Source: Nitrospinota bacterium
GTDB lineage: Bacteria; Nitrospinota_A; UBA7883; JACRLM01
Direction of reading: 5' to 3'
Assembly (NCBI GenBank): GCA_015231995.1
Contig: JADGAO010000014.1
Coordinates: 1 to 25,010, forward strand
DNA: 25,010 nt
The translations under genes were made by a program, and so were the position numbers. A model generated the notes under the pieces. It had not been told where the DNA came from. It saw only the letters and a program-made list of their open reading frames with translations, and made no database searches. Below, piece after piece: positions 7,141-14,825 of this stretch. How positions within the stretch are numbered: the stretch's first letter is position 1; each line of letters starts with the position of its first letter.

Positions 7141-7947
7141 ATGAGGGTATATATTGACGGCGTCGGACTCTATGGCCCCGGACTAGACTCATGGGATGAG
7201 GGGCGGCTCATTTTATCCGGGCAACGTCCCTACGAACGCAGAAACATGCCCCCTGCCCCCGCTTCTGCCCTGTCTCCGAACGAGAGACGGCGTTGCGGAA
7301 CCACCGTGCGCCTGGCCATCCAGGTGGCGGAGGAGGCTTCTATAAGAGCCGGTATTGATGCGACAGTTCCATCGGTGTTCGCGTCGTCTGGCGGCGATTC
7401 GGAGATTCTGCATAACCTCTGCGAGACGTTAGCCACGACTCCGAAAGACCTCTCGCCAACCAGGTTTCACAATTCGGTTCATAACGCTCCGGTCGGGTAC
7501 TGGAGCATCGCCCATAAAGCGACAGCTTCCTCGACGAGCCTTTCCTGTTTTGACGGAACATTCGCCGGAGGGTTGATAGAAGCGGCTGTCTCCGTACTCA
7601 CTGAAACGGGAAAAACACTTCTTGTCGTTTATGATCTCCCTGCGCCGGAACCGCTTCATTCAGCCTGCCCATTCATATGCGGATTTGGCGTGGCCTTCGT
7701 GCTTGCAAGGAAAGCCGGTGGCCGGTCAATCGCCGCGCTTGATATCGAGTTGACGGGAGACACCGGCAATATCGCCGTCATGGGCAATTCCGATCTCGAA
7801 ACGATTCGGACAGGCAACCCTGCGGCGCGGTCGTTGACTCTTCTCGAAGCTCTGGCTCTCGATAGAACTGCTGGGTTGAAAATTCCTTACCTCGACGACT
7901 TGGCGGTTTACCTTACCGTAGAACCGATAGTCCATAGGGCGCAATGA
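7141..7947 (+). CDS. KS-like protein without Cys-His-His (ketoacyl-synt_2 type)
   Basis: This 268-residue protein resembles the N-terminal half of a ketosynthase (PF13723-type 'beta-ketoacyl synthase N-terminal' proteins). Supporting stretches are the opening VYIDGVGLYGPG, ASSGGDSEI (81-89), SPTRFHNSVHNAPVGYWSIA (105-124) and LSCFDGTFAGGLIEA (134-148) where the nucleophile elbow should be. There is no TAC(A/S)S motif, no HGTxT and no GHxxGA. It therefore lacks the standard catalytic set and most of the C-terminal half. In aryl polyene clusters the ApeC-type subunit with this domain acts as a chain-length-factor-like partner of a catalytic KS, and a similar role is inferred here. It follows the second ketosynthase by three bases, and its stop overlaps the next start (ATGA). 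Confidence 0.78.
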   Translation: MRVYIDGVGLYGPGLDSWDEGRLILSGQRPYERRNMPPAPASALSPNERRRCGTTVRLAIQVAEEASIRAGIDATVPSVFASSGGDSEILHNLCETLATTPKDLSPTRFHNSVHNAPVGYWSIAHKATASSTSLSCFDGTFAGGLIEAAVSVLTETGKTLLVVYDLPAPEPLHSACPFICGFGVAFVLARKAGGRSIAALDIELTGDTGNIAVMGNSDLETIRTGNPAARSLTLLEALALDRTAGLKIPYLDDLAVYLTVEPIVHRAQ

Positions 7948-10853
7948 GGACGCCTTTGTCCCCCGAAGCTCGGGGGACCGCAACGAAGTTGCGAGGGGAT
8001 TTAATTAAACCCCTCCGGCGCGAAGACGAGCCACCTCCCCTTGTTAAGGGGAGGAAAAAGGACTACCCCCTCGCTCTTGCGCTAATGGCATTGGTTTTTT
8101 ATTTCTTCCAACCCACCGACCTCATCTGGGCCGGAAGCATACCACCCCTCAACGGCCCGCCGAGGGATTGGGTGAATTCATGGGTCATGTATGAATCCTC
8201 CAATTTCCGTATCCATGTCCGTGACAGGAGTTTCCGTCCGCTGGCGGAAGAGGCGTTATCCATATTGGAAGAGGCGCAGGACGAGTTCTCCGACGCCACG
8301 CAAACGAAGATGGGCATGAAAGTTTCCGTATTCCTGCACAGAAACAGGAACGACTACCTGAGCGCAAACATCGCAAAATGGACAATAGACCCGGAGACGT
8401 CGGGTTTTGAGGATCCAATTAAATTCAGGATCGCCACCTACCCCGCCTTGTCTCGCAGAGACTTCAGGCAGACGTTGCGGCAAAGGCTGGCCGCCATCCA
8501 TTTTTTCCGCAACATTTTCGGCGACAGCGCAAACGTGCTCCGTTTCATGAAGCTTGCCTGGAAATCGGATTGGGTGAAAGAGGGGTTCAGCCAGACATAC
8601 GGCGGCGTTTTCGAACCGCTCCAGCGGATGATCGTCAACGACGCAATACGACATGGAACGTTGTTCAAACCCGATGAGTTCCACAGGTTCGGTTACATGC
8701 GTTCGGAGGAACGGCGAGCCGCTACAGCCCAGTCCTACGCGATGTTCCATAACGTCAGCCGGAAGCGGGGAATGAAAAAACTGGGAAAGATGTTCGTGGG
8801 ATATCGTGACGGATTTTCCAACGATGCGTTTTTCAAAAAGACTCTGGGCGTGAGCCTCGATAGCTTCTACGCAAGCTGGCTTGCCGAGGCGCGGCTCGAT
8901 ATGAAGCCCGGGGACGAGCCGGATTCCATTTCGGAGATTCTAACAGGCGATTCGGGCTATCGCGCCTCATCCATCGCGCCGGTTCCGGTTTCCGGCTCTA
9001 ACAGTGTCGTCTATATTTCCAACGACGAGTTCAGAGACGAGATATACATCCAGACGCGAGAGGGAAAAGGCTGGCGCCGCCGCCCCCTGCTCGGATTGAA
9101 CCGTTCCTTTTCCGGGCCGGAGACTGTGAGAAAACAAGGCTCCCCTCTTGGCGTTTCTGCGGACGGAAAACATCTATACTTTTTCGGCGACCGGTCTGCG
9201 AAAGAATATCTCTACAGGATGGAGATCGAAACTGGCGCGCTCGATTCGTTCCGGCTACCGGTGGACGACGCTTACTCCCCCGCCGTCTCTCCCGACGGGC
9301 GCAAAATAGTTTTCACCGGAGTTAAAAACGGATCGGTTGATCTGTACATCCTGGAAATTAAAGCGGGACTGACGACAAAGCTCACAGACTCCGAATCGGA
9401 CGAAAGTTACCCCGCATGGTCTCCAGACGGTTCGCAGATAGTTTTCGCCCGGCAGATAGAAGATCAGTGGGACATTTTCAGCGTATCACCGGATGGAACG
9501 AGTGAAAAAAGGCTTACGCGCACATCCGCCGACGAGATACAGCCATCGTTGAGCCTGGATGGGGAAAACGTCTATTTCTCCGCAAGCGCGGAGGAGGGTT
9601 ATCAACTATGCAGGCTGGCGATTGCGACGGAAACGATAAGCGAGCTCACCAATATAAACGGCGGCGCGTTCCGTCCAAGAGAGGGAGCTGACGGCGTTTA
9701 TTTCGAGAGCTATGAAAAAATGGGTTCGTCAATCCGTATTCTCAACGGAGGAAGGCATCCACAGGGCCGATCCATCGGGGTCTCCGCAAAACCGGATCGG
9801 CCAGCCGGGGCCCGCCCGATAAACGGATACGCCAACGGCCAGGCGAAAGAGACGGAGACATCCACGGAGTTTTCAACCAACTATTTTTTCCCGTTGATTC
9901 TCTCCAGCGTAGGCGACGAATCGGCCAACAACGAATTTGTATGGACGTTCGGGCTTCAGGCCGGCGTTGTAAGCCCCAGCCTTACGGCAGAACAGACCCG
10001 CGCATTCGCCAAGCCGAGAGCGGAGCTTAACTGGGTCAACAAATATTACCCCTTCGATATTTTCAGCGGAGTCTTCTACCAGTTCCGCGATGTCGGCGAT
10101 GGAGATGGCGACGGGGCCACTTCGTTCAGCGAGCGCGACCAGTATGGCGGATCGGCTGGTGTATCGTTGCGCTTAAACGACAGGATTTCGGCGACCGCCG
10201 GTCTCCTTGGATATGTGGTCAACAAACGGTTGTACGTAAACGGCGACTTTGCCTACCGCAAGGAGACGGGAATTTTCGCGCAAGCCGCCCTTAACAACCT
10301 TTATAAAGACGGCCTGCTCCCACTATACGGATACTCGCTAAATGCGCGGGCTACATGGTTCTCCGAAGCCTTTGGCGGCGATTACGGTTACGACACGTTC
10401 AATGCCACCGGGTATGCGACGGCCCCGTCGGTCGGTGAATGGAACGTTGAAGGAAAACTTGTCTACGATCAATCCGGCGGCCAATTGCCGCGCATGTACG
10501 ACCTGGGGTGGGATACCGGGGTAAAGAGCGTGCTACTCAATAAATACGAGGCCTCCCGCCGATTTGTCGGACGGATCGGTTTGCGAAGGGATTTGTTGTC
10601 AGGATCACGGGTGTCGTTTCTAAACTCCACGCTTCGCAACGTTTCCGCCACGCTCTTCACGGACGCAGGCGTGGTGAACGAGGCCGATCTTTTCGCCGTC
10701 CCTCTCAACGAGTGGAAAAGAAGTTACGGAGTCCATTTGAGGTTCGACGTTTATTGGATACAATCCATAGGATTTCCTATCGGCATGTATTACGCTAAAG
10801 AAGCTGATGGCGCCGACAGCGTGTTCGCGCTAACGTTCGGGACGGATTTCTGA
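7944..10853 (+). CDS. Envelope protein: degenerate MA-like, TolB propeller, beta-barrel
   Basis: The protein has 969 residues from the coupled ATG at 7944. The first 38 codons include a multi-hairpin repeat; the real secretion signal is RKKDYPLALALMALVFYFF (37-55). Residues 85-320 resemble the peptidase-MA-like gluzincin module. They keep WVKEGFSQTY (210-219), the usual third-ligand helix WLxEGxAxY, but show QRLAAIH where HExxH is expected, so it is probably not a protease. Residues 330-620 hold PD40/TolB-type propeller blades with SPDG motifs (for example PAVSPDGRKIVF and PAWSPDGSQIVF). From about 645 to the C terminus there are amphipathic strands ending in ALTFGTDF, a final Phe typical of outer-membrane barrels of the surface-antigen/Omp85 group. 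It is the last gene of the operon and may display or export the product. That function is inferred. An in-frame ATG at 8085 exists but would cut the positive n-region off the signal. Confidence 0.78.
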   Translation: MRTPLSPEARGTATKLRGDLIKPLRREDEPPPLVKGRKKDYPLALALMALVFYFFQPTDLIWAGSIPPLNGPPRDWVNSWVMYESSNFRIHVRDRSFRPLAEEALSILEEAQDEFSDATQTKMGMKVSVFLHRNRNDYLSANIAKWTIDPETSGFEDPIKFRIATYPALSRRDFRQTLRQRLAAIHFFRNIFGDSANVLRFMKLAWKSDWVKEGFSQTYGGVFEPLQRMIVNDAIRHGTLFKPDEFHRFGYMRSEERRAATAQSYAMFHNVSRKRGMKKLGKMFVGYRDGFSNDAFFKKTLGVSLDSFYASWLAEARLDMKPGDEPDSISEILTGDSGYRASSIAPVPVSGSNSVVYISNDEFRDEIYIQTREGKGWRRRPLLGLNRSFSGPETVRKQGSPLGVSADGKHLYFFGDRSAKEYLYRMEIETGALDSFRLPVDDAYSPAVSPDGRKIVFTGVKNGSVDLYILEIKAGLTTKLTDSESDESYPAWSPDGSQIVFARQIEDQWDIFSVSPDGTSEKRLTRTSADEIQPSLSLDGENVYFSASAEEGYQLCRLAIATETISELTNINGGAFRPREGADGVYFESYEKMGSSIRILNGGRHPQGRSIGVSAKPDRPAGARPINGYANGQAKETETSTEFSTNYFFPLILSSVGDESANNEFVWTFGLQAGVVSPSLTAEQTRAFAKPRAELNWVNKYYPFDIFSGVFYQFRDVGDGDGDGATSFSERDQYGGSAGVSLRLNDRISATAGLLGYVVNKRLYVNGDFAYRKETGIFAQAALNNLYKDGLLPLYGYSLNARATWFSEAFGGDYGYDTFNATGYATAPSVGEWNVEGKLVYDQSGGQLPRMYDLGWDTGVKSVLLNKYEASRRFVGRIGLRRDLLSGSRVSFLNSTLRNVSATLFTDAGVVNEADLFAVPLNEWKRSYGVHLRFDVYWIQSIGFPIGMYYAKEADGADSVFALTFGTDF
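7958..8054. repeat. Four-hairpin repeat inside the start of the envelope gene
   Basis: Four perfect or near-perfect hairpins stand in tandem. They are GTCCCCCGA/TCGGGGGAC (7958-7966, 7970-7978), GCAAC/GTTGC (7980-7984, 7988-7992), GAGGGG/CCCCTC around a TTTAATTAAA palindrome (7993-8015), and CCTCCCCTT/AAGGGGAGG (8034-8042, 8046-8054). Elements like this are normally intergenic. Here it is open in the reading frame of the downstream gene and adds a Pro/Arg-rich leader before the signal peptide. Confidence 0.7.
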
Positions 10854-10909
10854 AAAAGTTGATTGAACCGGGTTTCATGAGAGAATATAGAAGAATCGGA
10901 TACGGATAC

Positions 10910-10938
10910 TTGACATAAGGGCCGCGCAAAAATAGAAT
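10910..10938 (+). promoter_or_regulatory. Near-consensus sigma70 promoter for Cys-rich ORF and tRNA-Met
   Basis: A perfect -35 TTGACA (10910-10915), a 17-base spacer and TAGAAT (10933-10938, one mismatch to TATAAT) form the best promoter in the window. Transcription should begin near 10945, about 13 bases before the ATG at 10958. It would make a transcript containing the small Cys-rich gene and the tRNA. The GC-rich start of the spacer (GGGCCGCGC) downstream of the -35 resembles no known operator. Confidence 0.75.
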
Positions 10939-10957
10939 TACCAATTCGGTTTGCAAA

Positions 10958-11143
10958 ATGAGCGTTAAGGAATGCGTGGTATGCGCGTGGCGGGCCGCGT
11001 GCAACCTGAAGTTCCAGTTTGAATCTGCGGAACTGCATTGCAGGGAGTTCACGCGGGATGCGACGCTTCCTCCAGAGATTGGCAAAGACAGCCTGGAGAA
11101 AAAAACCGGAGACGGCAAAAAGCCAGATAAAGCGGCGGAGTAG
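10958..11143 (+). CDS. Small Cys-rich protein, probable metal binder
   Basis: The protein has 61 residues. The N-terminal half carries four cysteines: CVVC (6 and 9), Cys15 and HC (28), in the frame CxxCxWRxxC...HCREFTRD. Such spacing suggests a zinc or Fe-S site. Short proteins with a CVVCAWRxxC...C.xFxRD pattern occur, to my memory, as conserved hypotheticals in Desulfobacterota-like genomes; this was not searched. The C-terminal half is Lys/Asp/Glu-rich and probably disordered (LEKKTGDGKKPDKAAE). There is no clear Shine-Dalgarno, and the leader from the promoter at 10910 is only about 13 bases. The stop codon TAG at 11141-11143 lies within the tRNA gene, at tRNA positions 8-10, so the two genes overlap by ten bases. 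Its function is unknown. Confidence 0.65.
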   Translation: MSVKECVVCAWRAACNLKFQFESAELHCREFTRDATLPPEIGKDSLEKKTGDGKKPDKAAE

Positions 11144-11210
11144 CTCAGTTGGTTAGAGCAAGCGGTTCATATCCGCTATGTCGGGGGTTCGAGTCCCTCC
11201 TCCGCTACCA
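11134..11210 (+). tRNA. tRNA-Met (CAU), elongator type
   Basis: This is a 77-base cloverleaf with encoded CCA. The acceptor arm GGCGGAG pairs with CTCCGCT with G-U at 1-72. The D arm is GCTC/GAGC. The anticodon stem AGCGG/CCGCT encloses the loop TTCATAT with anticodon CAU. The T arm GGGGG/CCCTC encloses TTCGAGT. It is not initiator tRNA: position 1-72 is paired, and the anticodon stem lacks the three consecutive G-C pairs (GGG/CCC) of fMet. Elongator Met is favoured, but a lysidine-modified Ile2 tRNA also carries CAU and cannot be fully excluded. It converges with gspM, whose stop is 33 bases away. A TTTTT run (11211-11215) and a second T-run (11224-11230) follow the CCA and may help termination. 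Confidence 0.93.
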
Positions 11211-11243
11211 TTTTTATTCAAGCTTTTTTTAATGCGATAACCG

Positions 11244-11726
11244 TCACTTCGTCAATACTATTTCGGCTTTCACCCTGTCCGGCTCCTCGGCGGGTTCTAT
11301 CTTCGCGTATTCCACTGTCAATCCGGCTTCGTTCCCGATCTGGTCGAGCCACTGCATCATGCGGGCGTATTCGACAGATTTGAAGCCGATGGTCAAACCG
11401 GAAGCCCCGGTAACGGAAACGGCGTCGGGGTTTTCAACAAGCGATTTCTTGAGAGAGTCGGTTAAGTATTGGCCGATCTCTTCATTGTTTTTCGATTTCG
11501 AAAAAATCCCCGGTTTGCGTAATCGCTTTGCATGGAGCGCCATTAGACGCATTTCAACGGCGTCTTTCCGAAGCGTGGCAATCGAGCGGCTCAGTATTCC
11601 AGCCTGTTTTCTTGCCGGAGCCAGGCCCCCCCAATAGGCGACGATAGCCAGAAGGGCGAGGGTTCCCGCTATAATCGCCGTTTTCTCAGGAACCGAGAGG
11701 CGTTTTATTTTAGCGTATGCGCGCAT
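11244..11726 (-). CDS. gspM: Type II secretion inner-membrane protein GspM
   Basis: This 160-residue bitopic inner-membrane protein is the last T2SS gene in the operon. A short basic cytoplasmic start (MRAYAKIKRLSVPEK) is followed by one membrane helix (about 16-34, IIAGTLALLAIVAYWGGL). A coiled-coil-prone segment comes next, then a periplasmic ferredoxin-like domain ending in YAKIEPAEEPDRVKAEIVL. Length and layout match GspM, which pairs with GspL in the assembly platform. The start overlaps the gspL stop by 17 bases. The gene ends convergently with the tRNA, and no intrinsic terminator is visible between them. Confidence 0.88.
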   Translation of the reverse strand: MRAYAKIKRLSVPEKTAIIAGTLALLAIVAYWGGLAPARKQAGILSRSIATLRKDAVEMRLMALHAKRLRKPGIFSKSKNNEEIGQYLTDSLKKSLVENPDAVSVTGASGLTIGFKSVEYARMMQWLDQIGNEAGLTVEYAKIEPAEEPDRVKAEIVLTK

Positions 11727-12969
11727 TTTTACGTTCCATTTCCACGGGCAGGCCGATTACGAGTTTCGTTTTTATTCCGTCATGCGTTTTCGTTTTTTCC
11801 TTCACAATCCCGGCAAGGCCGACGCCGGCCATTTTAACTAACGACTTTTTTACTTCATCTTCCCCGCTCATGACGGCCACGATCTCGATTTTTCCCTCTT
11901 CGTATTCCATGGAAACGATATGGCCGGTCTCCACGCATAGCGCTACCCTGTCCGCAAGTTGAACGAATCCGTCGTCACGCCAGACATTTGAGCGCGCTTT
12001 CATATCGGCGATCGCCTTTTTCATCTGGGCGGGAGGGTCCAATGCGGGGCCTGCTTTGGGGAATGTGGAGACGAAAATATCCTTCATGCCCGTTCGCAGG
12101 GCGGTTTCTTCGCGTTTGAGCGCTCGCCATTCGGCCAACGCCCCTCCAGTCCATGCGAGGATCAACCCGACGACAAGCGCGGCGGATATTTTCATCGAAG
12201 GATAGATCGTTTCCATGACGGACGGCGGCGCAAACCGCCCCTGCATAAGGTTGAACGAACCACCGTCCGAAATCGCGATCCACTCGCGCCAATCCCATTC
12301 CCGGACGATTCGCGGCGGCAGGCCCAGTTTCCCCTCCCATTCGGATAAGGGTGGAGGCTCTGCGCCCGGTTCCGTGTATATATCCATACGCGACGGCATG
12401 ACTCCATATCCAGCGCAAAGCTCCAAAACCCTTGCAAGGCAAACTGGCGGCTCGATTCCCTGAGCGGAATCGAGAGAAAAAGCCAGGCTCTTCGATACTC
12501 GCAAAAAACCATCGCGACCGTTCCAGAGCAGAGAGGCCGCCCCCTCTTCGATCGGAAGCGCCATCCCGTCAACGATCACACCATCGGGTTTGTGAGCGCC
12601 TTTTGAGAGCGATTCGATAACCTCTCTCATCAACTCGTTTCCGCATACGGCCAGGACGCGTTTTCCCTTCGAGGTTTCGCCGCCTACCGCAACGTGAGCC
12701 GATCCGGACGTTGACAACGAAACGTCTTCGACCGCGTTAATCGCCGCTTTTTGCAGGAGCTCGCCCCTGCCCGGCGGCAGTTCCATCTCCGCGATCGAAA
12801 CCGCCTGGTACGGCAATACCGCGAATGTCCTTGCCGCCCTCGGGAGCGTCGCTATCGAGGAGGACTCGCCTGATTCCTGCGGAGCCTTGCCCCCTGCAAG
12901 CGTCCACTCGATTTGAGCGGCTCTGTTTTCCAGCCATTTTTCAGGGAAACGGACGTATAGAGTTCTCAT
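11710..12969 (-). CDS. gspL: Type II secretion assembly protein GspL
   Basis: The protein has 419 residues. The N-terminal ~240 residues form the cytoplasmic actin-like domain that binds GspE, although sequence conservation here is low, as is usual. A single membrane helix follows (about 258-278, ISAALVVGLILAWTGGALAEW). The periplasmic part is a predicted coiled coil (ALKREETALRTGMKDI) and a GspL-type ferredoxin-like domain (MEYEEGKIEIVAVMSG). I chose the ATG at 12969, which overlaps the gspK stop as TGATG; a TTG one codon earlier is possible. Identification rests mainly on the domain layout and on its place between gspK and gspM. Confidence 0.87.
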   Translation of the reverse strand: MRTLYVRFPEKWLENRAAQIEWTLAGGKAPQESGESSSIATLPRAARTFAVLPYQAVSIAEMELPPGRGELLQKAAINAVEDVSLSTSGSAHVAVGGETSKGKRVLAVCGNELMREVIESLSKGAHKPDGVIVDGMALPIEEGAASLLWNGRDGFLRVSKSLAFSLDSAQGIEPPVCLARVLELCAGYGVMPSRMDIYTEPGAEPPPLSEWEGKLGLPPRIVREWDWREWIAISDGGSFNLMQGRFAPPSVMETIYPSMKISAALVVGLILAWTGGALAEWRALKREETALRTGMKDIFVSTFPKAGPALDPPAQMKKAIADMKARSNVWRDDGFVQLADRVALCVETGHIVSMEYEEGKIEIVAVMSGEDEVKKSLVKMAGVGLAGIVKEKTKTHDGIKTKLVIGLPVEMERKNARIR

Positions 12970-13877
12970 CAATCGGCCTTCATCCAGACGATTTTAGGGC
13001 CTCTGTTCGACGTTCCAGCCTCCACCAGGGCGGAGTATTGCGCGACAAGGTCGCCGAACCTGCACACTATCTTTATTCCGAAAAAATCGCTTTTAAGCGT
13101 CACCCCTCCGGGGGGGAGGACAGCTCTTTCGGGAAGAAGTTTTTTGAATTCGTCAATCGACTCGAAACCTCGCTCTCCCCGGATTTGAACCAGCCGCTCC
13201 GCCGTTTCGATATCTATCCCGGCGATGACTGCGGCCAGCGTTTCTGCTGTGGCCGTGTTGACGTTCACGGCGGCGGGGCGAGGCAGGGCGCAAATCATGT
13301 TTTCGAGCGCCTGTGTGGCCCGGGGTGTGAAACCCTTGACAAGGGCCACATCGTTGAGGTCGTTAAGAACGCCGTTAGCCGCCAGATACGGCTCTTCCAG
13401 CGATTGATAGTATCCGTCTTCGGCTCCGTCCGGGCGAGTTTCATCGTCGGAGTCGAGCCAATCCGCCAGCGTCTCCGCAATGATCGCATCCTGCCCGGCC
13501 AGTATCGCAAGACGGCGGAACGATTCCACATTGGCGGGTATGGCCGCTCCACCGGGAGCTACGCAGTTGAGATCGAATCGTCCCTGCATGTCGTAAATCT
13601 CCCATTTGACGGAGCCGCCATCCACCGGCATAAACGCTTTCTCCGCCCTATCCTCTTCCCCTCGGGCGTGAGGAAGCCCGCCGGCCACCCACAGAATCGC
13701 CGGTAGTGCCATCGCATCCGCCTGCGCCCTCCTAGCGGAGCTGTCCGCCCTTCTCAGCATGGAGTCGCTGACGGTAATAAGCGTCATGCCTATCCCGGCC
13801 GCGACTGCGACTATCATTACCGCAAGCAGGACCGCCATTCCCTCTTGCCCGGCCATGGTTCGATATGATCCTCTCAT
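12969..13877 (-). CDS. gspK: Minor pseudopilin GspK
   Basis: This 302-residue pseudopilin caps the pseudopilus tip with GspI and GspJ. After a short leader (MRGSYRTMAGQEG) comes the hydrophobic helix MAVLLAVMIVAVAAG. The residue at +5 is Leu instead of the pilin Glu, which is the hallmark of GspK. The family's DWLDSDDETRPDGAED block is present, followed by VNVNTATAETLAA and a helix-hairpin-helix-like region. The ORF extends to 13964, but the ATG at 13877 overlaps the gspJ stop (ATGA) and gives a normal prepilin leader. The length is typical of GspK, which is larger than other pseudopilins. Confidence 0.92.
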   Translation of the reverse strand: MRGSYRTMAGQEGMAVLLAVMIVAVAAGIGMTLITVSDSMLRRADSSARRAQADAMALPAILWVAGGLPHARGEEDRAEKAFMPVDGGSVKWEIYDMQGRFDLNCVAPGGAAIPANVESFRRLAILAGQDAIIAETLADWLDSDDETRPDGAEDGYYQSLEEPYLAANGVLNDLNDVALVKGFTPRATQALENMICALPRPAAVNVNTATAETLAAVIAGIDIETAERLVQIRGERGFESIDEFKKLLPERAVLPPGGVTLKSDFFGIKIVCRFGDLVAQYSALVEAGTSNRGPKIVWMKAD

Positions 13878-14437
13878 CGGACTCTGATTATCCGGCGTAT
13901 TTCTTCGCCGCTCGACAGCGCAAGGCGGATTTCCATAGCGCGGGGTCTGCCCGGTTTGTCCCATGTTTCAAGCCATCCGTCCGCTCCCAAATACCGCGCA
14001 GAAAGGGACTGAGCCCCATGAATTACCGGAAACGCTCGCGCTTCGCGCTCATCAGGGCCTGCGGTGAGCGGCCGAATTGACATTTCCACAGTGTCTTCGC
14101 GGAGGCGATATCCGACGGCACGGCTGGTGGAAAGCTGTCCGTTCGCGCGGTACTGGCTTCCAAGCCTGATGAACGAAATTCCGTCGTTATTCCCCCCCTC
14201 CGCTACGCTCCGCCCCGGCCGCGCCTGAAATGGGGCGCTGGCGATTCCCGCTTTTTCCACATGGTCGAAGAACATCGCCACATCTCGCCATTTCGCGTTT
14301 TCCTCTTCGGACTTTTTCAAGGTGGCGCACAGGGAATCCAACCCCGAATAAGCCGCCACTGCGACGAAAGAGAGGATGGCGATAGCGGCAAGCGCCTCGA
14401 TGAGGGTGAATCCGTCGTTACGGTTCGCTATTTTCAT
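13874..14437 (-). CDS. gspJ: Minor pseudopilin GspJ
   Basis: The protein has 187 residues. The class III leader MKIANRNDG is cleaved before FTLIEALAAIAILSF, with Glu at +5. The globular part holds the FDHVEKAG and YRLREDTVEMSI stretches and ends in MEIRLALSSGEEIRRIIRV, as is usual for GspJ. It overlaps gspI by 20 bases and gspK by four. With GspI and GspK it forms the tip complex of the pseudopilus. Processing requires a prepilin peptidase encoded elsewhere. Confidence 0.9.
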   Translation of the reverse strand: MKIANRNDGFTLIEALAAIAILSFVAVAAYSGLDSLCATLKKSEEENAKWRDVAMFFDHVEKAGIASAPFQARPGRSVAEGGNNDGISFIRLGSQYRANGQLSTSRAVGYRLREDTVEMSIRPLTAGPDEREARAFPVIHGAQSLSARYLGADGWLETWDKPGRPRAMEIRLALSSGEEIRRIIRVR

Positions 14438-14825
14438 TACGTCGCTCTTTTACTAGATAACCGGTAAGGTTCGCCAGATTCCGTCCGTCGCCATCTTTAA
14501 GCGCGACCGATATCTCGACTTTGACGTAGTCCTGGTTCGCCGTCCGGCTCGACAGCGTCTCCACGTGGAATTTCACTCCGCCCTGCTCTTCTTCGTCCGA
14601 TGAGATTCCGGCGTCGGGCCATGCATCCATTACCTGCAGTGCAACGAGCCTGTTTTTCGCGCATGTGAGAGCCAGAAATCTCGCGCGAGTCTCCTCGACC
14701 GCGTCCAACGCGCTTATTGACGCCGACGCCACAGCGCCGAAAGCGACCGCGATTATCGCCACCGCCACCAGCGCCTCGATGATGGTGAAACCGGAATTTC
14801 GCGTATCCCTAAAAACAGCCGTCAC
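14418..14825 (-). CDS. gspI: Minor pseudopilin GspI
   Basis: The ORF is longer (to 14927), but I chose the GTG at 14825, which overlaps the gspH stop as GTGA and has AGAGGA nine bases upstream. This gives 135 residues and a prepilin leader of normal length (MTAVFRDTRNSG before FTIIEALVAVAIIAVAFG). Glu at +5 is present. The remainder contains the usual GspI stretch ARFLALTCAKNRLVALQVM, and its length fits the family. It nucleates the pseudopilus tip with GspJ and GspK. Confidence 0.9.
   Translation of the reverse strand: MTAVFRDTRNSGFTIIEALVAVAIIAVAFGAVASASISALDAVEETRARFLALTCAKNRLVALQVMDAWPDAGISSDEEEQGGVKFHVETLSSRTANQDYVKVEISVALKDGDGRNLANLTGYLVKERRNENSEP

Noticed and set aside
11134..11210. 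Initiator tRNA-fMet, or a tRNA used as a phage attachment site
   Set aside because: The anticodon stem lacks three consecutive G-C pairs and position 1-72 is paired. No integrase or partial tRNA duplicate was seen nearby.
12825..13706. + strand open frame of 293 codons
   Set aside because: It is antisense to gspL/gspK, with no motif and no ribosome binding site; open only because of the GC-rich third positions of the real genes.
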